Positions 8,579 to 15,942 of a stretch of 38,225 nt of DNA are shown here, one piece after another. The notes beneath the pieces were generated by a model, which saw nothing but the letters and a program-made list of their open reading frames with translations, ran no database searches and was not told the DNA's origin. The position numbers were made by a program, and so were the translations under genes. Position 1 is the stretch's first letter, and the number at the start of each line of letters is the position of its first letter. The DNA comes from Candidatus Treponema merdequi. Its GTDB lineage: Bacteria; Spirochaetota; Spirochaetia; Treponematales; Treponemataceae. Where the stretch lies: assembly GCA_018064525.1 (NCBI GenBank), contig JAGHVB010000079.1, forward strand, positions 1 to 38,225. The letters are read 5' to 3'.

Positions 8579-9664
8579 ATGAAAAAATTAATTGCCGGAC
8601 CTATGGCAACGCTCAGTCATCAGGGGCTTCGAAAGATTATCGAGGATTTTGGGGGCTGTGACGAGTATTACACAGAAATGATAAATGCCGCATCTTTTTT
8701 GACTCATGGTCAGTTTGAGAGCTTTTATGCTTTGAACGATTTTGGCCGCGAAAAAATTGTCTGGCAGCTGACCGGTAAAGATTCGGAGCCTATGGCAAAG
8801 TGCGCGCGTGAGCTTTGTGCTTCAGGTGGAATTGGAATCGACCTCAACATGGGATGCAGTGCGCCTGAGATTTATAAGTCGGGCGCCGGAATTGCGTGGA
8901 TGTTAAAGCCGCGTGAAGAAACAGAGCGGCTCGTTTGTGAAGTAAGAAACGCAATTGATTCATTTAACAATCAAACTTTGGTCACTTCAAATGATTCTGA
9001 AAATCCTCATTTAATTCACAGACATCAGCGTCTTTCTGTAAAGCTCAGACTCGGTGACGAAAATTTTAAAGAAGACGAGTTTTATGATTTTTGCGAGATG
9101 CTTTATAAAAACGGAGTCGAGCAGTTAGTACTTCACCCGAGAACAAAAAAAGAAAAACTTGCCCGTCCGCCGCGCTATCAGTTTGTCGAGCAGCTTGCAC
9201 TCAACATGAAAGATAAAATTCCAGTCATATTAAACGGAAATGTAAAAGATGTAGCGTCGTATGAGAATGCGATGTCAAAAGCACCTGATGCCAGTGGTGT
9301 GATGATTGCAAGAATGAGCGCACAGAAACCGTGGATATTTTGTAAATTAGGAATTAGGAATGAGGAATTAGGAATTGGGGCGAGTGGGGCGGTTGAAAGA
9401 GGGTTTCTGGTTGAGAAAGACGGAGATGTTCTGGTCGACAGATTTAAGGTAGGAATGGAATATATTGCAAACCTCAGATTGTATCAGCCGAAGGAATTCT
9501 GGGAAACGAGGATGCAGAGATTTTTTGCTTATTATTGTGATAACTTTTCGTTCGGGCATTATATAAAGAGTAAGATGCTAAATTGCAAGACGCTTGAAGA
9601 AGCGGAGAAAACATTTGAGAGTTATTTTGATGAGATGCCTGGAGACAGGTATGAAAAAATATGA
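8579..9664 (+). CDS. dus: tRNA-dihydrouridine synthase
   Basis: FMN/NADPH-dependent TIM-barrel enzyme that reduces uridine to dihydrouridine in tRNA. Landmarks are 'IAGPMA' at the start, catalytic C93 in 'LNMGCSAPEI' followed by 'SGAGIAWML', substrate-binding 'SVKLRLG', and 'LHPRTKKEKLARPPRY', 'VILNGNV' and 'QKPWIF'. A C-terminal helical domain follows. Length is 361 residues, near the usual 310-350. Between the barrel and helical domain, 'KLGIRNEELGIGASG' is encoded by a heptanucleotide repeat array (9345-9376) plus a G-rich tail. This is an in-frame insertion not expected in the family. Which of DusA, B or C it corresponds to cannot be told here. Confidence 0.9.
   Translation: MKKLIAGPMATLSHQGLRKIIEDFGGCDEYYTEMINAASFLTHGQFESFYALNDFGREKIVWQLTGKDSEPMAKCARELCASGGIGIDLNMGCSAPEIYKSGAGIAWMLKPREETERLVCEVRNAIDSFNNQTLVTSNDSENPHLIHRHQRLSVKLRLGDENFKEDEFYDFCEMLYKNGVEQLVLHPRTKKEKLARPPRYQFVEQLALNMKDKIPVILNGNVKDVASYENAMSKAPDASGVMIARMSAQKPWIFCKLGIRNEELGIGASGAVERGFLVEKDGDVLVDRFKVGMEYIANLRLYQPKEFWETRMQRFFAYYCDNFSFGHYIKSKMLNCKTLEEAEKTFESYFDEMPGDRYEKI
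9345..9389 (+). repeat. Heptanucleotide repeat array inside dus
   Basis: Four 7-base units occur in tandem: AATTAGG (9345), AATTAGG (9352), AATGAGG (9359) and AATTAGG (9366). They are followed by AATTGGGG and a G-rich tail to 9389. The third unit has G instead of T at 9362, which turns an in-frame TAG into GAG. The same unit and G-rich tail occur after polA. Confidence 0.85.
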
Positions 9665-9704
9665 TTAAATGATAAAAAAAATGTGAGTTGACAGGAGTTT
9701 TCTG

Positions 9705-10364
9705 ATGAAAAAATTAATTGAAAGTTTAAAGAAAAATCGTATTTTAATTTTTATTGCCGCTGTAATTATCTGTATTTTGCATAGCGCTGTTTATTATTAT
9801 AGAAAAATGGAATTATTAGAAGCTGCTTGTTTTATATTAATAAATATCGTGATGTTTTTTATTGTATGGGGAATTTCAAATTTAAATTATGCAATACAAA
9901 AACATAATGATATGGTAAAAATTGAAAATGTAAAACGTAAAAATAAATTTGAAATGTATACATCATTATTTTTAGCTGTTATTGCTATAGCTGTCGATCT
10001 TATTGTTCCATTTTTTATAGATGCGAAAGATGTTTTACCTTTCTGTGTGAGTAGTTTTATTTTTGGTTCATTGTTTGCTTCTTTGAAAATCGATGATAAA
10101 GATAAAGACAGATATGAAGAAATCAATGCTTCAAAAGATTTGAGAGTAAAAGAAATGACAGGTATGCTTTTTTGTTTTATGGGTGCAATTTTTCTGATTT
10201 TAGCAATTGCTTTAACAGCAGTAGTTTTTTGTAAAAAAAATAATACTTCAAACGATAATGAAATATTGTGTGCTGTTTTTGGCGGTGTCGGAATCATAAT
10301 GCTTATTGCAGGAATTGTTTTATACAAAAATAGAGAACAGAATGAATGGGAGAAAATAAAATAA
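9705..10364 (+). CDS. Hypothetical multi-pass membrane protein
   Basis: A 219-residue integral membrane protein of unknown function. About six hydrophobic segments are visible: 'ILIFIAAVIICILHSAV', 'ACFILINIVMFFIVWGI', 'MYTSLFLAVIAIAVDLIVPFF', 'LPFCVSSFIFGSLFASL', 'GMLFCFMGAIFLILAIALTAVVF' and 'CAVFGGVGIIMLIAGIVLY'. Charged loops separate them. AGGAG lies just upstream of the ATG. It lies 40 bp after dus and is followed almost at once by a secreted-protein gene, so an envelope-related operon is likely. No family is recognised. Confidence 0.65.
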   Translation: MKKLIESLKKNRILIFIAAVIICILHSAVYYYRKMELLEAACFILINIVMFFIVWGISNLNYAIQKHNDMVKIENVKRKNKFEMYTSLFLAVIAIAVDLIVPFFIDAKDVLPFCVSSFIFGSLFASLKIDDKDKDRYEEINASKDLRVKEMTGMLFCFMGAIFLILAIALTAVVFCKKNNTSNDNEILCAVFGGVGIIMLIAGIVLYKNREQNEWEKIK

Positions 10365-10369
10365 AAAAT

Positions 10370-11554
10370 ATGAAAAAATTAATTGTTTTACTTTCAATTA
10401 TTTGTTTGAGTTTTGCATTTGTTTTTGCAGATGACGGGCGTGGAATTGAAGATCCGATTCTTGGTGGATTTCAATTATATGATACAGAAGATATTGAGAT
10501 GACTGATGAAGTCGTAGAAATTTGGGAAGATCATGTCTGTGTAAAATTCCATTTTACTAATTTGACTCATGAAGCTAAGAAAGTTCAGATTGGATTTCCT
10601 GTTTACTGGGGTGGTGAATACGGGGTTGGTGCTCATGAGGAAGTTGTATTAAAAGATGATGAACAGACACGAACTATGATTGATGATTATTACAAGTTTA
10701 AGAGTACTTGCAATGGAAAAGTTCTTGAAAGAAAACTTGTAGCTTCTGCTCATGGTGATATGTATGATTATTATTATGTTGCTACTTTGCAGTTTGAAGC
10801 TGATGAAGTACTTGAAGTTATAGATTCGTACAATGCAGGTGGAAAAAGTGGGTCTGACAGTTCGGGATATGGATATCATTCGTGGGAATATATTCTTACA
10901 ACTGGAAGTACATGGGCCAATGTAATTAAAAGTGCAGAAATTATTTTTCATTCAAAACATGACTGGAGTAAATATCAAAGAGAATATTTATGGAATATAA
11001 ACGACATGAGTTATTATTCATGCGGATTTTCATACAAACCTGATGAAGCAAGATTTGACAATGTTAAAGATGAATGGGTTATTAAGTGGAATTTACGAAA
11101 TATAAAGCCTAAAGAAAATTGGAAAGCAGATATAAATACTTCATATCGATTGCCACTTTCAGACAGAGAATCTCAAAATTATGCAGCCTTTCTTCTTAAG
11201 GATATGCTTGCTCAATTTCCGGAATATTATGAAATGCTTGAATGGAAAGTTTATTCATATGATTATTCAGATTCCATCAAGCGCATGTCTAAAAAGGATT
11301 TTTTTGACTGTATAAAAGATTTGTATGTTTCTGGTTTTGATATTGATACAAAAAAAACAAAAATTACAAAAGTATATGCGCAGTTTATTATTAATTCGAT
11401 TTATGCAATTCACGGATATACTTTTAAAGATGAAAAGTGGAAGAATATTTTTAGTAACTTTAACTGGTATGTTCCTTCGGTAAAAAGTCTTTCGAATAAA
11501 GATTTTACGGCAGAAGAACTTGAAATGATTGAAGAATTAAAGTCATTCAGATAA
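10370..11554 (+). CDS. Secreted protein with DUF4424-like N-terminal domain
   Basis: A 394-residue exported protein. The signal peptide 'MKKLIVLLSIICLSFAFVFA' is followed by 'DDGRG'. The N-terminal region ('GGFQLYDTEDIEMTDEVVEI', then 'VKFHFTNLTHEAKKVQIGFPVYW') resembles DUF4424 proteins and the N-terminal part of the secreted protein at 4126-5790. The C-terminal 100 residues are helical and unassigned. An in-frame ATG at 10346 would overlap the previous gene and extend the signal peptide by eight residues. ATG 10370 is preferred because it starts the signal peptide cleanly, although its GGGAG is rather far upstream. Function is unknown. Confidence 0.65.
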   Translation: MKKLIVLLSIICLSFAFVFADDGRGIEDPILGGFQLYDTEDIEMTDEVVEIWEDHVCVKFHFTNLTHEAKKVQIGFPVYWGGEYGVGAHEEVVLKDDEQTRTMIDDYYKFKSTCNGKVLERKLVASAHGDMYDYYYVATLQFEADEVLEVIDSYNAGGKSGSDSSGYGYHSWEYILTTGSTWANVIKSAEIIFHSKHDWSKYQREYLWNINDMSYYSCGFSYKPDEARFDNVKDEWVIKWNLRNIKPKENWKADINTSYRLPLSDRESQNYAAFLLKDMLAQFPEYYEMLEWKVYSYDYSDSIKRMSKKDFFDCIKDLYVSGFDIDTKKTKITKVYAQFIINSIYAIHGYTFKDEKWKNIFSNFNWYVPSVKSLSNKDFTAEELEMIEELKSFR

Positions 11555-11589
11555 AACAAAAATAGTTAAAAGTTATAGAAGAAACTTTG

Positions 11590-12243
11590 ATGAAATACAA
11601 GCTAATAATCTTTGATCTTGATGGAACAATATTAAATACTCTCGATGATCTTGCAGACTCATGTAATGCAGTTCTTGCTGCGAATAATTTTCCTGTTCAC
11701 ACAAAAGATGAAGTCCGAATGTTCGTCGGAAACGGAATCAGAAAACTGATTGAACGCGCAGTTCCCGAAGAATCTGATGAAGAAACAAAAAATAAAGTTC
11801 TTTCAGATTTTACAGCATATTACAAAGAACATTCCCTCGATAAAATAAAACCTTACGACGGAATAACTGAACTTTTTTCTGAACTGAAAACTCGTGGAAT
11901 TAAAATTGCAGTCAACACAAATAAAAATGAAGACGTCTCAAAAGAAATATGTGAAAAATTTTTCCCGGGTTTTGTAGATATTGTTGCAGGCGGAAATGCA
12001 GGTCGGCCTGTAAAACCTGATTCTGCTGGCGTTAAATTGATTTTGAGTTCACTTGAAATTTCAAAAGAAAAAACTCTTTTTGTCGGTGACTCTGATGTTG
12101 ATTATCAGACTGGAATTAATGCAGGTCTTGATGCTGTAAATGTTTCGTGGGGTTTTCGTGATGAAAATTTTTTACGCGAACATGGTGCAGAAAAAATTGT
12201 TCATTTTCCTCAAGAATTATTAGAAATAATTTTTAATTCATAA
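11590..12243 (+). CDS. gph: HAD-superfamily phosphatase, phosphoglycolate phosphatase-like
   Basis: A 217-residue Mg-dependent phosphatase. Motif I is 'FDLDGT' (nucleophile D9, acid/base D11), motif II 'VNTNK', the motif III lysine is in 'RPVKPD', and motif IV is 'VGDSDVDYQ'. A helical cap of subclass IA lies between motifs I and II. The closest family is Gph, which removes 2-phosphoglycolate, but HAD enzymes are promiscuous and the substrate is inferred. TTG 11587 lies directly before ATG 11590; the ATG is taken as the start. It may be co-transcribed with the preceding envelope genes (35 bp gap). A bidirectional terminator separates it from the convergent ammonia-lyase gene. Confidence 0.85.
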   Translation: MKYKLIIFDLDGTILNTLDDLADSCNAVLAANNFPVHTKDEVRMFVGNGIRKLIERAVPEESDEETKNKVLSDFTAYYKEHSLDKIKPYDGITELFSELKTRGIKIAVNTNKNEDVSKEICEKFFPGFVDIVAGGNAGRPVKPDSAGVKLILSSLEISKEKTLFVGDSDVDYQTGINAGLDAVNVSWGFRDENFLREHGAEKIVHFPQELLEIIFNS

Positions 12244-12307
12244 AAAACACAGTCTTTATTAAGAAAGTTTTGAACAGTTTTTCTTAATCTTCAGACTGTG
12301 TTTTTTT
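12242..12307. terminator. Bidirectional terminator between gph and the ammonia-lyase gene
   Basis: AAAAAACACAGTCT (12242-12255) pairs with AGACTGTGTTTTTT (12293-12306). A second stem, TTAAGAAA (12259-12266) with TTTCTTAA (12280-12287), extends the hairpin inward. T-runs on both strands suit the two converging genes. Confidence 0.9.
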
Positions 12308-12315
12308 GTTTTGAT

Positions 12316-13890
12316 TTACGCGAAAAGTTCTGTAGTTTTTAACCATTCAGCTACTGCAGTAGCTTCTTTATCAAGTTCACGGTCATCTTCTACAAAAGCA
12401 CTCATCTTTCTGACTTCGTCATGTACTTTCTTTGTAAATGGTGCAAAGTCATCATAACCAGCAAGGTCAACAGCCTGCATAGCAGCAAGCATATGAGTTC
12501 CATACTGTAAGAAAAGAAGATCAATCTGTTCTGCAAACTTTCTTGCACTGATTGTTCCCATTGAAACTTTATCCTGATTAAGAGCTTCTGTCGGTGCTGA
12601 TGTTAAAGATACTGGAAAACAGTATGTTGCAATTTCTCCACGGATAGCACTGATTGTAATCTGAGCTGCTTTAAATCCGAGTCTGAGTCCTGCACGAGGA
12701 TGGTCTGCCGGAGTAAAAGGAATCAAGTTTTCTGTAAGTCCATTGAACTTTCCATCAATAATTACTTCAGCCTGTTTGTCAGAAAGGTCTGCGATGTTTG
12801 CAAGTGCTGTTCTCATGTAGTCACATGCTGCGCAGATATGTCCGCCGTAAAAGTTTCCTGTGTTGTAAAGTCTTTCGGCCTCGATGTCTACAAGAGGATT
12901 ATCGTTTGCAGAATTTAATTCTTCTGTAATGAGATCACGGGCAAATCTCAATGTATCGCGGTAAACGCCTGTAATCTGTGGGGCGCATCGGATAGAGTAG
13001 CGGTCCTGAATTTTATTTGTCTGTGCAACAAAACCTTTTCCGTTCATTTTTTCAATCTGGTTTTGTAAAAATTCCTCATAGCGCCATACGCGTTTTGAAT
13101 CTTTAATGATATCATAAACATATGCTGCTGATTCACACTGGCCTTTATGATTTTTAATTTCGCTTACTTTTGCAACAAACGGTGTGTCTTTTCCGCGTGT
13201 AATTTCAGAAGTGACTGCAGTAAAGAAGTCAGAAATTTTTGCAAGACGTTCTGCTTTTTTCCATGCGAGTGAAGCAACTGCTGTCATGACAGAAGTTCCG
13301 TTCATGATTGCAAGACCTTCCTTTGCTTCAAGTGGAAGAGGTTTAATTCCTTCCTTGTTGAAAGCTTCCATTGTTGGAACAATTTTTCCTTTATAATAAA
13401 CAGTTCTCTGGCCCATGATTACAGCGCCGAGATAACTGAGTGGAGTGAGGTCTCCGGAAGCTCCAACGGATCCGAGCTCGGGAATTACCGGAATGATGTC
13501 TTTATTTAAAAGTTCCACCATAATTTTTGCAAGTTCAGGTCTTATAGCAGAATGACCGCCTTTGACATTTCCATTCAAGCGGGCAAGCACAACAGCTCTT
13601 CCTGTCTCATGATCAAATTTTGGACCAAGCCCGATTCCATGATATGTACATATATCGCGCTGAAGTTCACCGGCTTTATCAACGCTTATCTGATTATGGC
13701 AGCTGTCACCAAAATCTGTCGTAACTCCATAAGTCGGAACTCCGGTTGAAATATAGTCTTCAAGGAATTTCCTGGATTTTTCAATTGTTTCCCAAAAACT
13801 TTTATCTTCCGGAAGCGTAATTTTTTCATTTTTATAAACAACGTCGCAGACATCTTCGATTGTAAGGTCCTGGCCTTTAATTGTTTTCAT
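12316..13890 (-). CDS. MIO-dependent aromatic amino acid ammonia-lyase (HutH-like)
   Basis: A 524-residue member of the HAL/PAL/TAL family, which removes ammonia from histidine or an aromatic amino acid. 'GSVGASGDLTPLSYLGA' contains the A144-S145-G146 triad that cyclises to MIO, and the catalytic tyrosine is Y54 in 'TYGVTTDFG'. The usual substrate loop S-H is here 'TYHGIGLG', and the usual G-F/C-S-G is 'GGHSAIRPE', closer to tyrosine/phenylalanine aminomutases and lyases. No hutU, hutI or hutG lies nearby. Histidine ammonia-lyase is therefore only one possibility; tyrosine or phenylalanine lyase, or aminomutase, are others. The ATG has GGAG eight bases upstream. Confidence 0.85.
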   Translation of the reverse strand: MKTIKGQDLTIEDVCDVVYKNEKITLPEDKSFWETIEKSRKFLEDYISTGVPTYGVTTDFGDSCHNQISVDKAGELQRDICTYHGIGLGPKFDHETGRAVVLARLNGNVKGGHSAIRPELAKIMVELLNKDIIPVIPELGSVGASGDLTPLSYLGAVIMGQRTVYYKGKIVPTMEAFNKEGIKPLPLEAKEGLAIMNGTSVMTAVASLAWKKAERLAKISDFFTAVTSEITRGKDTPFVAKVSEIKNHKGQCESAAYVYDIIKDSKRVWRYEEFLQNQIEKMNGKGFVAQTNKIQDRYSIRCAPQITGVYRDTLRFARDLITEELNSANDNPLVDIEAERLYNTGNFYGGHICAACDYMRTALANIADLSDKQAEVIIDGKFNGLTENLIPFTPADHPRAGLRLGFKAAQITISAIRGEIATYCFPVSLTSAPTEALNQDKVSMGTISARKFAEQIDLLFLQYGTHMLAAMQAVDLAGYDDFAPFTKKVHDEVRKMSAFVEDDRELDKEATAVAEWLKTTELFA

Positions 13891-13918
13891 ATATAAATCT
13901 CCAAAAAAAAATCTGTAA

Positions 13919-13954
13919 TAAAAAATGCCACAGGTAGTTTATGACTGTGGCATT
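13919..13954 (-). terminator. Rho-independent terminator of mrp
   Basis: AATGCCACAG (13924-13933) pairs perfectly with CTGTGGCATT (13945-13954). Read on the minus strand the stem runs into a T-rich tract. It separates mrp from the downstream ammonia-lyase gene, for which no separate promoter is obvious. Confidence 0.8.
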
Positions 13955-13982
13955 GTAAATTCCATTTAATAAAAATCAGAAA

Positions 13983-14801
13983 CTAAAGTTTTTTAATCAT
14001 TTCTGCAGCTTCATCAAGATAAGGAGCATCGAGGCTTTCGATGTCGCCTGCGTCTACTGCTGCACTTGTTTCTGCCATCATCGGAATACGGGCAAGAACA
14101 GGAAGATTAAAACTCTTTGCAATTGCTTCGATATTGCTCTGACCGAATACGTAAATCTTTTCGTCGCACTTCGGACACTGAACATAGCTCATGTTTTCGA
14201 TGAGACCGAGAATAGGAATGTTCATCATGTTTGCCATTTTAACGGCCTTTTCTACGATTACGCGAACGAGCTGCTGAGGTGAACTTACGATGATGATTCC
14301 ATCAATCGGAAGACTCTGGAAAACAGTAAGCGGAACATCCCCTGTTCCCGGCGGCATATCAACGAACATATAATCAACATCCTGCCATACAACATCTGTC
14401 CAGAACTGTTTTACAGCACCTGCAATAACAGGACCTCTCCAGATTACAGGATCGTTTTCGTTTTCGAGAAGAAAGTTCATACTCATAAGCTGAATTCCGC
14501 TGTCTGTGATGACAGGGTAGAGGCAGTTGTCTCCGCCGGTTGCGCGTTTGTCACCGACACCGAAGCTTTCAGGAATTGAAGGTCCTGTGATATCAGCATC
14601 AAGAATTGCAGATTTAAATCCTTCTTTATTCATTTTGCAGGCAAGAAGGCTTGTTACAAGAGATTTTCCAACACCGCCTTTTCCACTTAAAATACCGATT
14701 ACTTTTTTTACTTTACTGTCTTTATGAGGGGCTACATGCATATCACGTGATTCGCATTTCTGACTGCAGTTTGAACAGTCATGTGTACAGTTTTCTGACA
14801 T
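13983..14801 (-). CDS. mrp: Mrp/NBP35-family iron-sulfur carrier ATPase
   Basis: A 272-residue P-loop scaffold that assembles and transfers Fe-S clusters. The deviant Walker A 'SGKGGVGKS' is at about residues 39-47, with 'DADITGPSIP', 'VDMPPGTGD' and 'IENMSYVQCPKC' downstream. The last CxxC ligates the bridging cluster of the dimer. The N-terminal cysteines C5, C9, C12 and C16 resemble the extra cluster site of NBP35-type members. The ATG has GGAG upstream and a near-consensus promoter about 25 bases before it. No Fe-S assembly genes are adjacent. Confidence 0.92.
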   Translation of the reverse strand: MSENCTHDCSNCSQKCESRDMHVAPHKDSKVKKVIGILSGKGGVGKSLVTSLLACKMNKEGFKSAILDADITGPSIPESFGVGDKRATGGDNCLYPVITDSGIQLMSMNFLLENENDPVIWRGPVIAGAVKQFWTDVVWQDVDYMFVDMPPGTGDVPLTVFQSLPIDGIIIVSSPQQLVRVIVEKAVKMANMMNIPILGLIENMSYVQCPKCDEKIYVFGQSNIEAIAKSFNLPVLARIPMMAETSAAVDAGDIESLDAPYLDEAAEMIKKL

Positions 14802-14828
14802 AATTACTCCAATGATTAATTTACATAG

Positions 14829-14857
14829 AATATAGTAAATAAAGGGTTAAAAGTCAA
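14829..14857 (-). promoter_or_regulatory. Promoter of mrp
   Basis: On the minus strand TTGACT (14857-14852), a 17-base spacer and TATATT (14834-14829) predict a start near 14822. This gives a leader of about 20 bases with a normal RBS. Confidence 0.8.
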
Positions 14858-14885
14858 ATAGAGGGGAAAGTGGAATTCTGTTATT

Positions 14886-14935
14886 GAGGGGACTGTCCCC
14901 GTGTTCAAATTTAAAGCAGTGGGACAGTCCTCATG
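14886..14935. repeat. Palindromic repeat with GGGGACTGTCCC-type arms
   Basis: The left arm GAGGGGACTGTCCCC (14886-14900) and right arm GGGACAGTCCTC (14921-14932) are inverted relative to one another and can pair over 12 bases with a two-base bulge. Each arm is itself near-palindromic around ACTGT or ACAGT. It lies between mrp and the RNA candidate. It looks like a dispersed REP-type element, but only this copy occurs in the window. Confidence 0.65.
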
Positions 14936-14958
14936 TCTTTTGATTTGGCGTTTTGGGC

Positions 14959-14987
14959 AAAAAAAAAGACCGGAATTAACCGACCTT
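14959..14987 (-). terminator. Terminator of the small RNA candidate
   Basis: On the minus strand AAGGTCGG (14987-14980) pairs with CCGGTCTT (14973-14966) through six Watson-Crick and two G-U pairs around TTAATT. Nine T's follow (14967-14959). Confidence 0.75.
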
Positions 14988-15114
14988 AATAATTGATCAC
15001 ACGGGCGTTTCAGCTCGCATGTGATCCTTATAAACCTTTCTGCTCCGATTAGCAGTCGAGTCAAAGAGAATTTGTAATCATCAGGCATTAGACAAGAACA
15101 ATCTCATTGGCTTA
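14959..15114 (-). ncRNA. Candidate structured small RNA of unknown class
   Basis: A transcription unit of about 155 nt with no credible ORF. A promoter lies just upstream, and a hairpin plus nine T's closes it at 14959-14987. Three further hairpins lie between. GAGA/TTGT pairs with ACAA/TCTC with a two-base bulge (15066-15105). CTGCT pairs with AGCAG (15040-15055). GATCACA pairs with TGTGATC and encloses GCG/CGC (14995-15026). I could not match it to 6S, SRP, RNase P, tmRNA or a common riboswitch. The next gene, mrp, has its own promoter, so a stand-alone sRNA is more likely than a leader. Expression is not shown by sequence alone. Confidence 0.55.
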
Positions 15115-15120
15115 TATTTA

Positions 15121-15148
15121 AATATATCACAAATCGGGCAGAAGTCAA
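15121..15148 (-). promoter_or_regulatory. Promoter of the small RNA candidate
   Basis: On the minus strand TTGACT (15148-15143), a 16-base spacer and TATATT (15126-15121) predict a start near 15114. The boxes are identical to those of the mrp promoter. Confidence 0.65.
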
Positions 15149-15159
15149 GTTTAAATTTT

Positions 15160-15182
15160 AAAAAGTTTTTATTGATAAAAAC
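15160..15182 (-). terminator. Weak terminator after the small lipoprotein gene
   Basis: On the minus strand GTTTTTA-TCAA-TAAAAAC (15182-15165) is a seven-base stem with a tetraloop, followed by T's. The stem is AT-rich, so efficiency is uncertain. Confidence 0.5.
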
Positions 15183-15185
15183 AGG

Positions 15186-15866
15186 TTATTCAATCCAATC
15201 ATCGACAAAATATACAGTGTTGCCGTTGAAAGTTGCTTTTCCCCAATAATGTCTTTGTATCAGTTCTGATTCTGGTACATCACTCTTTGCATACCAGATA
15301 TCACCAGTGCAGATTTCATATGTCAGTGTTGTTAATCTGCAGTTGAATGCTTGAGATTTTGGACGGCTCATAGATAAATTTCCATTTTCTGTAAAAAAGA
15401 AAAAAGCAAGATCGTCCTCATCTTCATAAATAGTTTCTCCTGGCTGTGGATCTGGATTTATAGATTCCCAGAATTTTGCTTTGTATAATTCACATGTGGT
15501 ATGGAGAGATGTATAATTTGCAGAGCTTTTGAAATCGTATTTCTGTTCAGTATTATTATAAAATAATTCGCCAGTAGATTTTTCGCTATATGAATTCTGT
15601 ATAACTTTGCATGTCAAAACTTTAAATGCTTCATTTTTATTATTTATTGAATAGTAAGTACCTGTTCCAAGACCTGTCTGTCTGTATATGTTTCCAGATT
15701 TTACATTATTGTTATATGGAATTAAAACTAATGCCTGATTTTCATATTCTGTAAAAACATACATAGGGATTGTTTTAGTTTCATTTGCCGGGGAATCAGC
15801 ATAACTACATCCTAAAATTCCAAATAATGTAAAACATGCTGTGATAAAGATTAAAAACTTTTTCAT
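15186..15866 (-). CDS. Hypothetical lipoprotein
   Basis: A 226-residue exported protein of unknown function. The signal peptide 'MKKFLIFITACFTLFGI' leads to the lipobox 'LGCS'. The mature part is rich in Tyr, Thr and Asn with short beta-prone segments and an acidic 'EDEDDLAFFF' stretch. An upstream in-frame TTG near 15890 lies inside the preceding terminator. ATG 15866 has a strong RBS (AAAGGAGG) about seven bases upstream and starts the signal peptide, so it is chosen. It lies between the fusA operon terminator and the small RNA candidate, so it is probably a single-gene unit. No homologue is recognised. Confidence 0.65.
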   Translation of the reverse strand: MKKFLIFITACFTLFGILGCSYADSPANETKTIPMYVFTEYENQALVLIPYNNNVKSGNIYRQTGLGTGTYYSINNKNEAFKVLTCKVIQNSYSEKSTGELFYNNTEQKYDFKSSANYTSLHTTCELYKAKFWESINPDPQPGETIYEDEDDLAFFFFTENGNLSMSRPKSQAFNCRLTTLTYEICTGDIWYAKSDVPESELIQRHYWGKATFNGNTVYFVDDWIE

Positions 15867-15888
15867 ATTATTTCCTCCTTTGTGAAGC

Positions 15889-15920
15889 AAAAAAGCGCGG
15901 CCGAAACCGCGCTTTTTTTT
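15889..15920. terminator. Terminator of the fusA operon
   Basis: AAAAAGCGCGG (15890-15900) pairs perfectly with CCGCGCTTTTT (15907-15917) around CCGAAA. A- and T-runs flank both sides. It ends the fusA/RecA-like ATPase transcript on the minus strand. Confidence 0.92.
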
Positions 15921-15942
15921 TCTTTACCTTTTTGAGGGGTAA

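Noticed and set aside
9377..9413. G-quadruplex in the G-rich tail inside dus
   Set aside because: Two G4 tracts and one G3 tract are present but the fourth run is only GG, so the motif is incomplete.
14995..15026. Hairpin resembling domain V of a group II intron
   Set aside because: The overall shape (long stem, GCG/CGC with a bulge and GAAA) is similar, but the AGC catalytic triad at the base is absent and no intron ORF or other domains are present.
14816..15088. A 90-codon ORF on the minus strand
   Set aside because: It runs through the terminator of the RNA candidate, the palindromic repeat and the mrp promoter, has no RBS, and its composition is unlike a protein.
14959..15114. 6S RNA, SRP RNA or a known riboswitch
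   Set aside because: The 5' and 3' ends do not form the long closing stem of 6S RNA, the SRP tetraloop motif is missing, and no known aptamer consensus was recognised. Left as unknown class.
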